Notes: generated by a model from the letters alone, not told the origin. DNA of 7,027 bases from Nitrospira sp. UBA6909 (GCA_002451055.1 DKBD01000134.1:4786-11812); one strand, 5' to 3'; shown: positions 1 to 6,129, counted from the stretch's first letter. Program-made: numbers and translations.

Positions 1-500
1 TCTCCTCTCCCCGACACCACGGCGGATGGTGCGAAGAAAAAGAACGGCACATCGCTCCCCAGCTCTTGGCCGACTTCGACCATATCCGTCGCCGACCATC
101 CCAGATCCAGCAAGTGGCTCAGCCCCACAATCGTCGCCGCTGCATCGCTGCTCCCTCCTCCTAATCCCGCTCCCATCGGGATTCGCTTGACAAGAACGAT
201 GTCCACTCCAATTTTCCGGCCGGAACGGCGAAGCACAACCTCAGCAGCACGATACACCAGGTTTGTCTGGTCGGTGCTCAAGGAAGGTTCGTCGCATTGC
301 AGCCTGATCCCGACATGATCTCGATTGAGCCGAATCGCGACCTCATCTTCCAGCCCGACGGTCTGCATCAAAGACCAGAGATTGTGAAACCCATCCGCAC
401 GACGATCGAGAACGCGGAGCACGAGATTGATTTTAGCGGGAGCGAGAACGGTAATCGCTGCGGAGGAGGCAGAAACCGATTCTGGAAAGCGCTTAGTCAC
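1..500 (-). CDS. ispE: 4-diphosphocytidyl-2-C-methyl-D-erythritol kinase IspE, C-terminus cut by window edge
   Basis: IspE is the cytosolic GHMP-family kinase of the MEP (non-mevalonate) isoprenoid pathway; it uses ATP to phosphorylate the 2-hydroxyl of CDP-methylerythritol. The first 166 residues are visible, against about 280-300 for the family. Seen: the N-terminal PAKINL motif at residues 21-26, whose Lys23 corresponds to the catalytic lysine; the glycine-rich ATP loop PMGAGLGGGSSDAAA at 108-122; and GSDVPFF at 148-154, whose Asp150 corresponds to the catalytic aspartate. The start is GTG at 498-500: an in-frame TAA lies a few codons upstream and no ATG precedes the PAKINL motif. A GGGGG run ends only two bases before the GTG, an unusually tight ribosome-binding spacing. 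The start overlaps the last 8 bases of pilR (GTGACTAA), so translational coupling is likely. No separate promoter is obvious. The assignment is secure. Confidence 0.96.
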   Translation of the reverse strand, partial: MTKRFPESVSASSAAITVLAPAKINLVLRVLDRRADGFHNLWSLMQTVGLEDEVAIRLNRDHVGIRLQCDEPSLSTDQTNLVYRAAEVVLRRSGRKIGVDIVLVKRIPMGAGLGGGSSDAAATIVGLSHLLDLGWSATDMVEVGQELGSDVPFFFFAPSAVVSGRG

Positions 501-1878
501 GACCCCCTTTTATAGCATACTTCTCGAGCCGATACCGGAACGATCTCGTGTTAAGTCGGAGCAGCCGGGCGGCTTTCTTCTTGACCCATTTCGACCGCTC
601 AAGCGCCTTGAGCAGTAAGTCCTTTTCGATGCCGTTGACGATTCCTTCGAGGTCCAGTCCCTCATCCGTCAATTCTAGCGGAATTCCCTGCTGTATTTGA
701 GGGGCGACTGATCGATGTAACCAGCCTTGCACATCAGCATCAGTCACGGTTCCTCCGGTCGAAAACGCGACGACACGCTCGATCACATTTTCCAATTCGC
801 GGACATTCCCCCGCCATTCATGCCCCAGCAGCACCCGCATGGCCTCGGGGCTCAACACCGGCACGAGCTTCCCGCTCTCTTTCGAAAAACACTCGAGAAA
901 ATGATCGACCAACAACGGAATATCGCCGGTACGCAACCGCAACGGAGGGAGCCGGATGGGAATGACATCCAGCCGATAATAGAGGTCTTCCCGGAATGAC
1001 CCGTCGGCAATGGCCTTTTCTAGGTTCTTATTCGTCGCAGCCACGATTCGCACATCCACCTTGATGTCCTGATTGCCCCCCACCCGACGGAATTCACGTT
1101 CCTGAATGACCCGCAACAGTTTCACTTGGATCGAGGGCGTCGTATCACCGATCTCGTCGAGGAAGATGGTCCCGCCGTTTGCCACTTCGAACAATCCGGC
1201 CTTATTCGACACCGCGCCGGTGAACGAGCCCTTCATGTGGCCGAAAAGTTCGCTTTCCAAGAGCGTCTCGGGGACCGCACTGCAATTCACAGCCACGAAC
1301 GGCATACAACTCCTCGCGCTGTTGTAGTGAATTGCGCGCGCCACCAGTTCTTTGCCCGTTCCGCTTTCACCGCAGATCAAAACATTGCTCTTCGAGTCAG
1401 CTACTTTCCGCACAACGTCGAACACCTTCTGCATGGCCTCGCTCTGACCCACCAATTGCGCAAACGACGACTGCCTCGCCATTTCACGCTTTAACAGCAT
1501 GTTCTCGGTCGTCAGGCGCCGTTTCTCCAGCGCATTCCGGATGATCAGCTGCACCTCATCGACCTGGAACGGCTTCGTCAGATAATCGTAGGCGCCTTGT
1601 TTCATCGCCTCCACAGCGGAATCGGCGGTGGCGAATGCCGTGATCACCAGCACGACCGTTTCGGGCGAAGCCGATTTGGCAGCCTTGAGCACCTCCATAC
1701 CGTCGACTTTCGGCATTCGCAAATCGGTAATCACCAAATCGAAGATTTCCTTCGTCAAGAGTTCGACGGCTTCTTCGCCGTCGGCCACGCTGGTGACGGC
1801 ATACCCGGTCCGCTTGAGCATGATGCTCAACACCTCCCGCAAACTCTGCTCATCGTCGACGACTAGGATCTTTTCCAC
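493..1878 (-). CDS. pilR: NtrC-family sigma54-dependent response regulator, probably PilR
   Basis: This is a complete 461-residue bacterial enhancer-binding protein. The receiver domain (about 1-120) has the acidic pair Asp8/Asp9, phospho-acceptor Asp52, Thr80 and Lys102. The AAA+ domain (about 140-375) has Walker A GESGTGKE at 170-177, the sigma54-contact loop GSFTGA at 217-222, Walker B FLDE at 239-242, sensor I near ATN 281-283, arginine-finger region FRED 295-298 and GNVREL at 357-362. A Fis-type helix-turn-helix ends the protein (about 414-456, AARLLRLNTRSFRYRLEKY). It should activate sigma54 promoters once phosphorylated by the kinase just upstream. PilR rather than another NtrC type is inferred from the six-helix PilS-like partner, from pilC next door and from the RSFRYRL recognition helix. 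Start is GTG at 1876-1878, with AAGGTAGGG upstream; it places the canonical EKILVVDDE at the N-terminus. It overlaps the kinase gene by 16 bases and ispE by 8. AtoC/ZraR-type regulators are the alternative. Confidence 0.93.
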   Translation of the reverse strand: MEKILVVDDEQSLREVLSIMLKRTGYAVTSVADGEEAVELLTKEIFDLVITDLRMPKVDGMEVLKAAKSASPETVVLVITAFATADSAVEAMKQGAYDYLTKPFQVDEVQLIIRNALEKRRLTTENMLLKREMARQSSFAQLVGQSEAMQKVFDVVRKVADSKSNVLICGESGTGKELVARAIHYNSARSCMPFVAVNCSAVPETLLESELFGHMKGSFTGAVSNKAGLFEVANGGTIFLDEIGDTTPSIQVKLLRVIQEREFRRVGGNQDIKVDVRIVAATNKNLEKAIADGSFREDLYYRLDVIPIRLPPLRLRTGDIPLLVDHFLECFSKESGKLVPVLSPEAMRVLLGHEWRGNVRELENVIERVVAFSTGGTVTDADVQGWLHRSVAPQIQQGIPLELTDEGLDLEGIVNGIEKDLLLKALERSKWVKKKAARLLRLNTRSFRYRLEKYAIKGGRD

Positions 1879-3557
1879 GGCTCCCTACCTTCATGCCACA
1901 GGCGCACCCCGGCATCCGCCGGACACGGCAAGCACACGACAAATCGCGTGCCCTGGCTCTCCCGGCTCTCTACCTTGATCCATCCCCCGTGTAGATCGAC
2001 GATGCGATGCACGGCCGCAAGCCCCAATCCAGACCCATGACTTTTCGTGGTGAAGAAAGGGAGGAAAATTTTATCAAGATTCTTCTTAGGAATGCCTTCC
2101 CCTGTATCCTGAAATGAAATTTCAACGACATCCGCCTTGCGTCCGACGGCGTTGACCTTCCGGCGCCCTGTTGCGATGGTAAGCTGGCCGCCGCACGGCA
2201 TGGCATCGAACGCATTGCTCGCAAGGTTCCAAAAGACTTGCTTCATTTGATCCTCATCGACTTGTCCGGGCAATGTCCCGTCGACCAAGCACGTTTCGAT
2301 GCTGATGTTCGTCCTCGTCCGCGCTTCATGTTGTACCAGATCCAGAGTCTCAGCAAGGACTTTGTTCAAATCGAACTCCGCCAAATTCAATGCGGGCGGC
2401 CGCGCGTATTGGAGAAATTCCGTGATGATGGTGTCCAATCTCGTGGCCTCGCGGATTGCAATGTCCATCAAGTGCTGGCTGGTTTCATCCGCTGGAAGAT
2501 CTTTCCGAAGCATCTGCATGGCTCCAGCGAGCGCCCCGAGAGGGTTTCGGATCTCATGCGCCATTCCCGCCGACATCTCTCCGAGGGTCGCCAACCACTC
2601 TTTCCGCCTCATTCCCTCTTCCAGATCCCGAATTTGGGTAAGATCCTTGAAGACTCCGACCAGGCCCGTCCCTTCCCCCTGTTCCTGCAGCGGCGCAAGC
2701 GTCATCCCGAGAATCAGACGATTGCCGTCCGCGCGCTTGCACTCGACTTCGAATCTCCCGTTGACCGACATATCGAGCACGTGTTCGTCTTCCTGTGAGG
2801 GGGGATGCCAATTGAACACTTCCCTCCAAAGACGTCCACCCACCTGTTCAAAACCGTACCCCGTCGTCTCTTGTGCCGCAGGATTGAACGAGGTAATCCC
2901 CCCCCCTTCATCGGTCGTAAAGACGCCGCTACTGATGCTATGGACGATGTTTTCATGGAAAGCCCTGAGACGGCTCAATCCTTGTTCTTTTTCGCGAAGC
3001 GATTGGTCCGCCCGCTGGAGCTGATCCGCCAACGCCCCACTGAGAAATCCGACGACCAGAAAAGCCAACCCATAGACGCCGAAGGCCTGGAGGGACTCGG
3101 CGGCGCTGAGCCGAGTCCGTGGCAGCCATTCCCATGCTTCGGCCAGCCCGTAGAGCTGAACGTTGGTGAGCGCTCCAAAAAGAATAATGGAGAGGCTCGC
3201 CGTCAGGAGCCCCACGCGGCGGCGGGGAACCAGGCTTGCTATGGTCACACTGATGACGTACAGGACCGCAAACGGGCTTTCGATTCCTCCAGTTCTTGCG
3301 ATCAACACCGTTTCAAGCAAGAAATCAACGGCGATCTGAGCCCATGCAAATTGGACCAGCGCCTCGGAACTCGTGATGACCCGAAGAACAGCCACATAAG
3401 GAATCGTGACGATGTACGTAAAAACAATGAGTGCATAAAATGTTTGGGCCTGTTCGCCCTTTGGGACATGGAACGTGATGGAGAGTCCTAGCAGGAGGGT
3501 GACGATGACGACACGCACCCCCATCAACCAGTAGATTCTGGTCTTAATATCTCCCAT
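1863..3557 (-). CDS. pilS: PAS-containing membrane sensor histidine kinase, probably PilS
   Basis: This 564-residue protein is the likely partner of the downstream response regulator. About six hydrophobic segments fill the first 180 residues (near 11-29, 40-60, 68-88, 96-111, 115-135, 158-178), with the GGIESPFAVLY stretch (90-100) that I associate with PilS-type sensors. A PAS domain follows (about 203-310). The kinase core has the H-box with phospho-acceptor His334 (MAHEIRNPL, 332-340), N-box NLASNA 444-449, G1 DTGEGI 484-489, F-box around 498-502 and G2 GSGLGL 508-513, so it looks catalytically intact. Start is ATG at 3555-3557, with GAGGG about 8 bases upstream. The stop lies inside the start region of pilR (16-base overlap), the usual arrangement of a coupled kinase-regulator pair. 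In Pseudomonas, PilS monitors pilin in the inner membrane; the same role here is inference. The kinase call is near certain, the PilS identity less so. Confidence 0.92.
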   Translation of the reverse strand: MGDIKTRIYWLMGVRVVIVTLLLGLSITFHVPKGEQAQTFYALIVFTYIVTIPYVAVLRVITSSEALVQFAWAQIAVDFLLETVLIARTGGIESPFAVLYVISVTIASLVPRRRVGLLTASLSIILFGALTNVQLYGLAEAWEWLPRTRLSAAESLQAFGVYGLAFLVVGFLSGALADQLQRADQSLREKEQGLSRLRAFHENIVHSISSGVFTTDEGGGITSFNPAAQETTGYGFEQVGGRLWREVFNWHPPSQEDEHVLDMSVNGRFEVECKRADGNRLILGMTLAPLQEQGEGTGLVGVFKDLTQIRDLEEGMRRKEWLATLGEMSAGMAHEIRNPLGALAGAMQMLRKDLPADETSQHLMDIAIREATRLDTIITEFLQYARPPALNLAEFDLNKVLAETLDLVQHEARTRTNISIETCLVDGTLPGQVDEDQMKQVFWNLASNAFDAMPCGGQLTIATGRRKVNAVGRKADVVEISFQDTGEGIPKKNLDKIFLPFFTTKSHGSGLGLAAVHRIVDLHGGWIKVESRESQGTRFVVCLPCPADAGVRLWHEGREPWKRS

Positions 3558-3646
3558 GAGGCTAACCCTCGATGCACGGAGAGTCGCTGGGTTCTCGTAG
3601 TCGGTAAGTTCCGTCTATCTGGAGGCTGCTCAGACTATAAGGAGAT

Positions 3647-3670
3647 GAGGTGAAATCAGGGGGACACCTC
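3647..3670. repeat. Inverted repeat in the pilC-pilS gap
   Basis: GAGGTG (3647-3652) and CACCTC (3665-3670) form a perfect 6-base dyad around a 12-base spacer, about 90 bases upstream of the pilS ATG. It could be an operator or a small RNA hairpin. On the minus strand a TATAGT hexamer (a -10-like match) lies just after it at 3634-3639, but with no credible -35 at 16-18 bases. The rest of the 204-base gap (3558-3761) shows no gene with a ribosome site and no sigma54 -24/-12 element with correct spacing. Confidence 0.3.
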
Positions 3671-3739
3671 TCACATACCGATGCTGATTCCATTGGGATC
3701 TATCGGAGCATTATGCGCCACGTTACTCACGGCACGGCG

Positions 3740-3762
3740 AGCGATTTAATCTCTCGATCGCT
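3740..3762 (-). terminator. Weak stem-loop at the pilC stop codon
   Basis: AGCGAT (3740-3745) and ATCGCT (3757-3762) form a 6-base stem with an 11-base loop, overlapping the first base of the pilC TAA. No U-run follows in the minus direction, so it is a poor match to an intrinsic terminator. It may only weakly separate pilC from pilS, or mean nothing. Confidence 0.18.
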
Positions 3763-4976
3763 TACCCGATAGCACTTGCCATGGTAAATATGGGCAAGTA
3801 CATTGCGACCACGATGAATCCTACCGTGATGCCGAGAAACACCATCATCATAGGCTCCAAGAGCGCCGTGAGGTTCGTCACCGCCTCATCGACCTCGTCC
3901 TCATAAAAGTCGGCTATTTTCCCCAGCATGGTGTCCAAGGCGCCCGTTGACTCTCCAACCGCGATCATGTGCGTCACCATCTTGGGAAAGGTCTCGCTCT
4001 TGGCGAGCGGATCGGAAATCGTCCTTCCACCGCTGATGCTGACCTTCGCTTCCAGCAGGGCACCTTCGACCACCTTGTTCCCAGCGGTCTTTGCGCAGAT
4101 CGTCAATGCCTCCAGCAGCGGCACGCCGCTGGCCAAGAGCGTTCCAAGGGTTCGGGTAAACTTCGCCACTGACGCCTTCCGGATCAAGTCTCCGAACACC
4201 GGCAGCTTCAACAACAACTTATCGATGGCCAACCTCCCTTGGGAAGTTGCATAGTATTTTTTCACCCCGACCACAGTCCCGACAATCACCCCCAAGAGGA
4301 TAAACCAATAGCTTTGCAGGAAATTGCTCATGTCAATCACGAGCTGCGTCGGCGCCGGAAGCGCCATTTTCCCGCCGGACATCTCCTTAAACATCTTTTC
4401 AAAGACGGGAATGACCCAGATCATGAGGACTGTGATCACAATGGCGGCAATGCCGATGATGGCGGAGGGATACACCATGGCACTTTTGATCTGTCCCTTC
4501 AACTTCATGGCTTTTTCGATGTGTTTGGACAGGCGGCTCATGATGGTGTCCAACAACCCCCCAACTTCCCCTGCATGCACCATATTCACATACAAATCAT
4601 CGAATATTTTCGGATGTTTGCGGAGTGCATCGGAAAATGTCGAGCCCCCTTCTACCTGCACTTTGATTTCGCCCACCGACTTTTTCAGTACGGCGTTTTC
4701 AGACTGGGTCGAAAGAATTTCGAGACACTGGATCAAGGGCAACCCGGCATTGATCATGGTGCCGAATTGTCGCGTGAAGACGACGAGATCCTTTTCGCTG
4801 AGCCCGCTTCCAAGGCTGAATGAGAAACCTTGTTTGTCTCCCTTCTCCTGAAGGCTCGTCACCACAAGGCTTTGCTTGCGCAACAACTCAACGGCTTCAT
4901 CGCGCGACTTGGCTACCAGTTCGCCTTTTTTGACCGTTCCGGATTTATTGCGTCCAACGTACGCAAACATGGCCAT
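3762..4976 (-). CDS. pilC: Type IV pilus / type II secretion inner-membrane platform protein PilC (GspF family)
   Basis: PilC sits in the inner membrane and is the platform that the assembly and retraction ATPases act on during pilus extension and retraction. The 404-residue length is typical. The N-terminal cytoplasmic part opens with FAYVGRN and KSGTVKKGEL. Two T2SF repeats follow at about 66-189 and 269-391; each begins with a matching phrase (FTRQFGTMINAGLPL at 67-81, FTRTLGTLLASGVPL at 273-287) and carries the glycine-centred HAGEVGGLLD / AVGESTGALD signature. Hydrophobic segments lie near 171-191, 222-240 and 372-396. Start is ATG at 4974-4976 with AGGGGA about 10 bases upstream; a second in-frame ATG at 4968-4970 would only remove two residues. 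It has its own probable promoter. Pilus and type II secretion paralogs are hard to separate; the adjacent PilS/PilR pair favours the pilus role. No pilB, pilT or pilin gene is in the window. Confidence 0.93.
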   Translation of the reverse strand: MAMFAYVGRNKSGTVKKGELVAKSRDEAVELLRKQSLVVTSLQEKGDKQGFSFSLGSGLSEKDLVVFTRQFGTMINAGLPLIQCLEILSTQSENAVLKKSVGEIKVQVEGGSTFSDALRKHPKIFDDLYVNMVHAGEVGGLLDTIMSRLSKHIEKAMKLKGQIKSAMVYPSAIIGIAAIVITVLMIWVIPVFEKMFKEMSGGKMALPAPTQLVIDMSNFLQSYWFILLGVIVGTVVGVKKYYATSQGRLAIDKLLLKLPVFGDLIRKASVAKFTRTLGTLLASGVPLLEALTICAKTAGNKVVEGALLEAKVSISGGRTISDPLAKSETFPKMVTHMIAVGESTGALDTMLGKIADFYEDEVDEAVTNLTALLEPMMMVFLGITVGFIVVAMYLPIFTMASAIG

Positions 4977-4995
4977 AATTCTATTCGTCCCCTTT

Positions 4996-5010
4996 CGGCT
5001 CCACGAGCCG
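4996..5010 (-). promoter_or_regulatory. Compact hairpin in the pilC leader, next to the ribosome site
   Basis: In the minus-strand transcript CGGCTC-GTG-GAGCCG forms a perfect 6-base, GC-rich stem with a 3-base loop. AAAGGGGA, the likely ribosome-binding region of pilC, follows at once. The hairpin lies within the roughly 55-base leader expected from the promoter at 5039-5067. It has no U-run, so it is not an intrinsic terminator. An effect on translation or mRNA stability is possible but unproven. Confidence 0.4.
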
Positions 5011-5038
5011 GCCCAATCCAGGAATAGACTATGAAGAG

Positions 5039-5067
5039 AGTCTACTGGGGCATCGAGAACCTGTCAA
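5039..5067 (-). promoter_or_regulatory. Sigma70-type promoter for pilC
   Basis: On the minus strand a perfect -35 TTGACA (5062-5067) is followed after 17 bases by TAGACT (5039-5044; 4 of 6 match to TATAAT). The 16 bases directly upstream of the -35 (5068-5083) are A/T except for one, resembling an UP element. Transcription would start near 5032, leaving a leader of about 55 bases. This suggests pilC is transcribed by the housekeeping sigma factor, independently of pgsA. Confidence 0.6.
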
Positions 5068-5083
5068 AATATTTACATTATTT

Positions 5084-5100
5084 GCCGGGCGGCGTCCGGC
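5084..5100 (-). terminator. GC-rich stem-loop after pgsA, possible terminator
   Basis: GCCGG and CCGGC form a 5-base all-GC stem around a 7-base loop, about 20 bases past the pgsA stop codon. The following minus-strand bases are A/T-rich (AAATAATGTAAATATTTT) but not a clean U-run. It fits the boundary between pgsA and the pilC promoter, but the intrinsic-terminator call is weak. Confidence 0.3.
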
Positions 5101-5120
5101 TATTGTGTAGCGAGGGCTTG

Positions 5121-5663
5121 TTATTTCGGTGGAATGGAGAGGTTCGTATGCTTATATCCTCGATACAGATAATGGAAGCCTGAGGTAAGAGTGAACCCAA
5201 CCACCGTGACCAACAGAGGATTGAGCATGGAGAGACCCAGGTCGAGCCAGGTCAGGAAGACAACCAGAAAGACGTAGCTCAACTGCAGCACGGTCGTCCC
5301 TTTTCCCCAAATCGTAGGTGTGACGTCGATTTGTGTGCCGGTGAGATGCGTCACCGCAGTGCCCAGCAGGAGAATCACATCGCGACTCACAACCAAGATG
5401 ACCAGCCACAACGGGATGAGGTGAAGTGACGCGAGAGAGAGGAACCCAGACGTCAAAAGCAATTTGTCCGCAAGAGGGTCCAAGAACATTCCCAACCTCG
5501 TCTGCTGATTCCACCTGCGCGCAATGAGGCCGTCGATTGCATCAGTGAGTCCGGCCAGGAGAAGGGTCAGCAAGGCAAACCCATAGGCGCCGTACGTCAT
5601 ACACCCGATGTAGACAGGGATCAGCAGGATACGCAGAATCGTCAGGCTGTTGGGGATATTCAT
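5121..5663 (-). CDS. pgsA: CDP-diacylglycerol--glycerol-3-phosphate 3-phosphatidyltransferase PgsA
   Basis: PgsA is an integral membrane enzyme that joins CDP-diacylglycerol and glycerol-3-phosphate to give phosphatidylglycerol phosphate and CMP, the committed step to phosphatidylglycerol and cardiolipin. The 180-residue length is normal. The complete CDP-alcohol phosphotransferase signature D-x2-DG-x2-AR-x8-G-x3-D-x3-D is present: Asp41, Asp44, Gly45, Ala48, Arg49, Gly58, Asp62, Asp66. Several hydrophobic segments span the protein (near 8-22, 28-40, 80-103, 125-142, 147-165). The N-terminus MNIPNSLTILRIL matches the usual family start, fixing the ATG at 5661-5663. Oddly, no Shine-Dalgarno sequence lies at normal distance: the only GGAGG (5685-5689) is 21 bases away. 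A strong promoter lies upstream at 5708-5736. Phosphatidylserine synthase or another family member is possible, but this length and N-terminus favour PgsA. Confidence 0.92.
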   Translation of the reverse strand: MNIPNSLTILRILLIPVYIGCMTYGAYGFALLTLLLAGLTDAIDGLIARRWNQQTRLGMFLDPLADKLLLTSGFLSLASLHLIPLWLVILVVSRDVILLLGTAVTHLTGTQIDVTPTIWGKGTTVLQLSYVFLVVFLTWLDLGLSMLNPLLVTVVGFTLTSGFHYLYRGYKHTNLSIPPK

Positions 5664-5707
5664 GGGAAAGGAGTTCGGATCCAGCCTCCGACGTGCAAAG
5701 GAACGGC

Positions 5708-5736
5708 ATCATAGTAATCAAGGACCGTCTTGTCAA
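5708..5736 (-). promoter_or_regulatory. Sigma70-type promoter for pgsA
   Basis: On the minus strand TTGACA (5731-5736, perfect) and TATGAT (5708-5713, 5 of 6) are separated by 17 bases. This is the best housekeeping promoter match I found in the window. Transcription would begin near 5701, giving a leader of about 38 bases before the pgsA ATG. Its -35 lies close to the proposed promoter of the divergent gene, so a regulator binding here could affect both. Confidence 0.65.
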
Positions 5737-5741
5737 CGCAG

Positions 5742-5770
5742 TTGCAGTCGTGGAAGAAGCCCCCTATAAT
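5742..5770 (+). promoter_or_regulatory. Probable promoter of the small divergent gene
   Basis: A perfect -10 TATAAT lies at 5765-5770. The correctly spaced (17 bases) -35 candidate TTGCAG (5742-5747) is poor, 3 of 6; a better hexamer TTGTCA at 5730-5735 is too far away at 29 bases. A good -10 with a weak -35 suggests a promoter that could depend on an activator or be modest in strength. Transcription would begin near 5777. Confidence 0.45.
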
Positions 5771-5801
5771 TCGTCCCCCGTGAGCGACAATATGGAACTT
5801 C

Positions 5802-5808
5802 GGAGGAG
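5802..5808 (+). promoter_or_regulatory. Ribosome-binding site of the small divergent gene
   Basis: GGAGGAG lies 3-5 bases before the ATG at 5812. It is the strongest Shine-Dalgarno match in the window, supports this as a real gene and fixes its start. Confidence 0.7.
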
Positions 5809-5811
5809 TGA

Positions 5812-6129
5812 ATGAGTACGTTGCCGCTAACCTTCCGGAAGGAAGGGCTCGTCGAGAAACACCAGATTGAAGGCGTCGATCCAAGCGATCGATATTTTAA
5901 CCGTGCCGTCCTCGTGAATCGGTTTGCGTCCGGATACACGGCAAAGGTCACGTACGAAGCCCTCGCGGTCGAGAGTGGATCCCATTCCACTATCGCTAGC
6001 GCGGTACGAGAACTGGTTGAAAAACTTCAGGAGTTCGGATTCACGCGGTTGAGAACCAGACCCAATTTTAGAGGGACCCGGTATCTTGCGGAAAAAGAAA
6101 CCTGGATTGACTACGCCGACCGGCCTTAG
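5812..6129 (+). CDS. Uncharacterised 105-residue protein, possible winged helix-turn-helix
   Basis: I do not recognise a named family. The protein is small, charged and soluble-looking, with no signal peptide or membrane segment. Residues about 46-95 resemble a winged helix: a helix TYEALAVES (47-55), a turn, a likely recognition helix STIASAVRELVEKLQEFGF (59-77) and a basic beta-hairpin wing around RLRTRPNFRGTRYLAE (79-94). The order recalls the GntR pattern LAxxxGVSxSTVxxALxxLxxxG followed by a wing, but the first 45 residues match nothing I know. It diverges from pgsA with a 148-base shared promoter region, so self-regulation or control of pgsA is conceivable; this is inference only. It has a strong ribosome site and a probable promoter. 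A 7-codon upstream reading frame starts at 5792 and its stop overlaps this ATG. The 3' end overlaps the convergent serine hydrolase gene by 4 bases. That it is a gene is likely; the DNA-binding fold is moderate. Confidence 0.75.
   Translation: MSTLPLTFRKEGLVEKHQIEGVDPSDRYFNRAVLVNRFASGYTAKVTYEALAVESGSHSTIASAVRELVEKLQEFGFTRLRTRPNFRGTRYLAEKETWIDYADRP

Noticed and set aside
2299..3024. Long plus-strand open frame (241 codons) opposite pilS
   Set aside because: It lies wholly inside the clear pilS coding region, has no ribosome site and its product has no recognisable domain pattern. The same holds for the open frame at 2805-3491.
3707..3720. TGGCGC-N4-TGCT on the minus strand as a sigma54 promoter for pilS
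   Set aside because: The distance from GG to GC is 10 bases rather than the required 12, so it does not fit a -24/-12 element.
3681..3749. 22-codon plus-strand frame with a hydrophobic product (MLIPLGSIGALCATLLTARRAI) in the pilC-pilS gap
   Set aside because: It looks like a tiny membrane peptide, but there is no Shine-Dalgarno before the ATG and no promoter on that strand.
4239..4823. Plus-strand open frame (194 codons) opposite pilC
   Set aside because: It is antisense to an intact, well-supported pilC, with His/Asp-rich composition typical of a complementary-strand artefact.
5542..5736. 64-codon minus-strand frame overlapping the pgsA leader and 5' end
   Set aside because: It needs a TTG start, lies out of frame with pgsA and has low-information composition. 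I considered it as a leader peptide but see no evidence.
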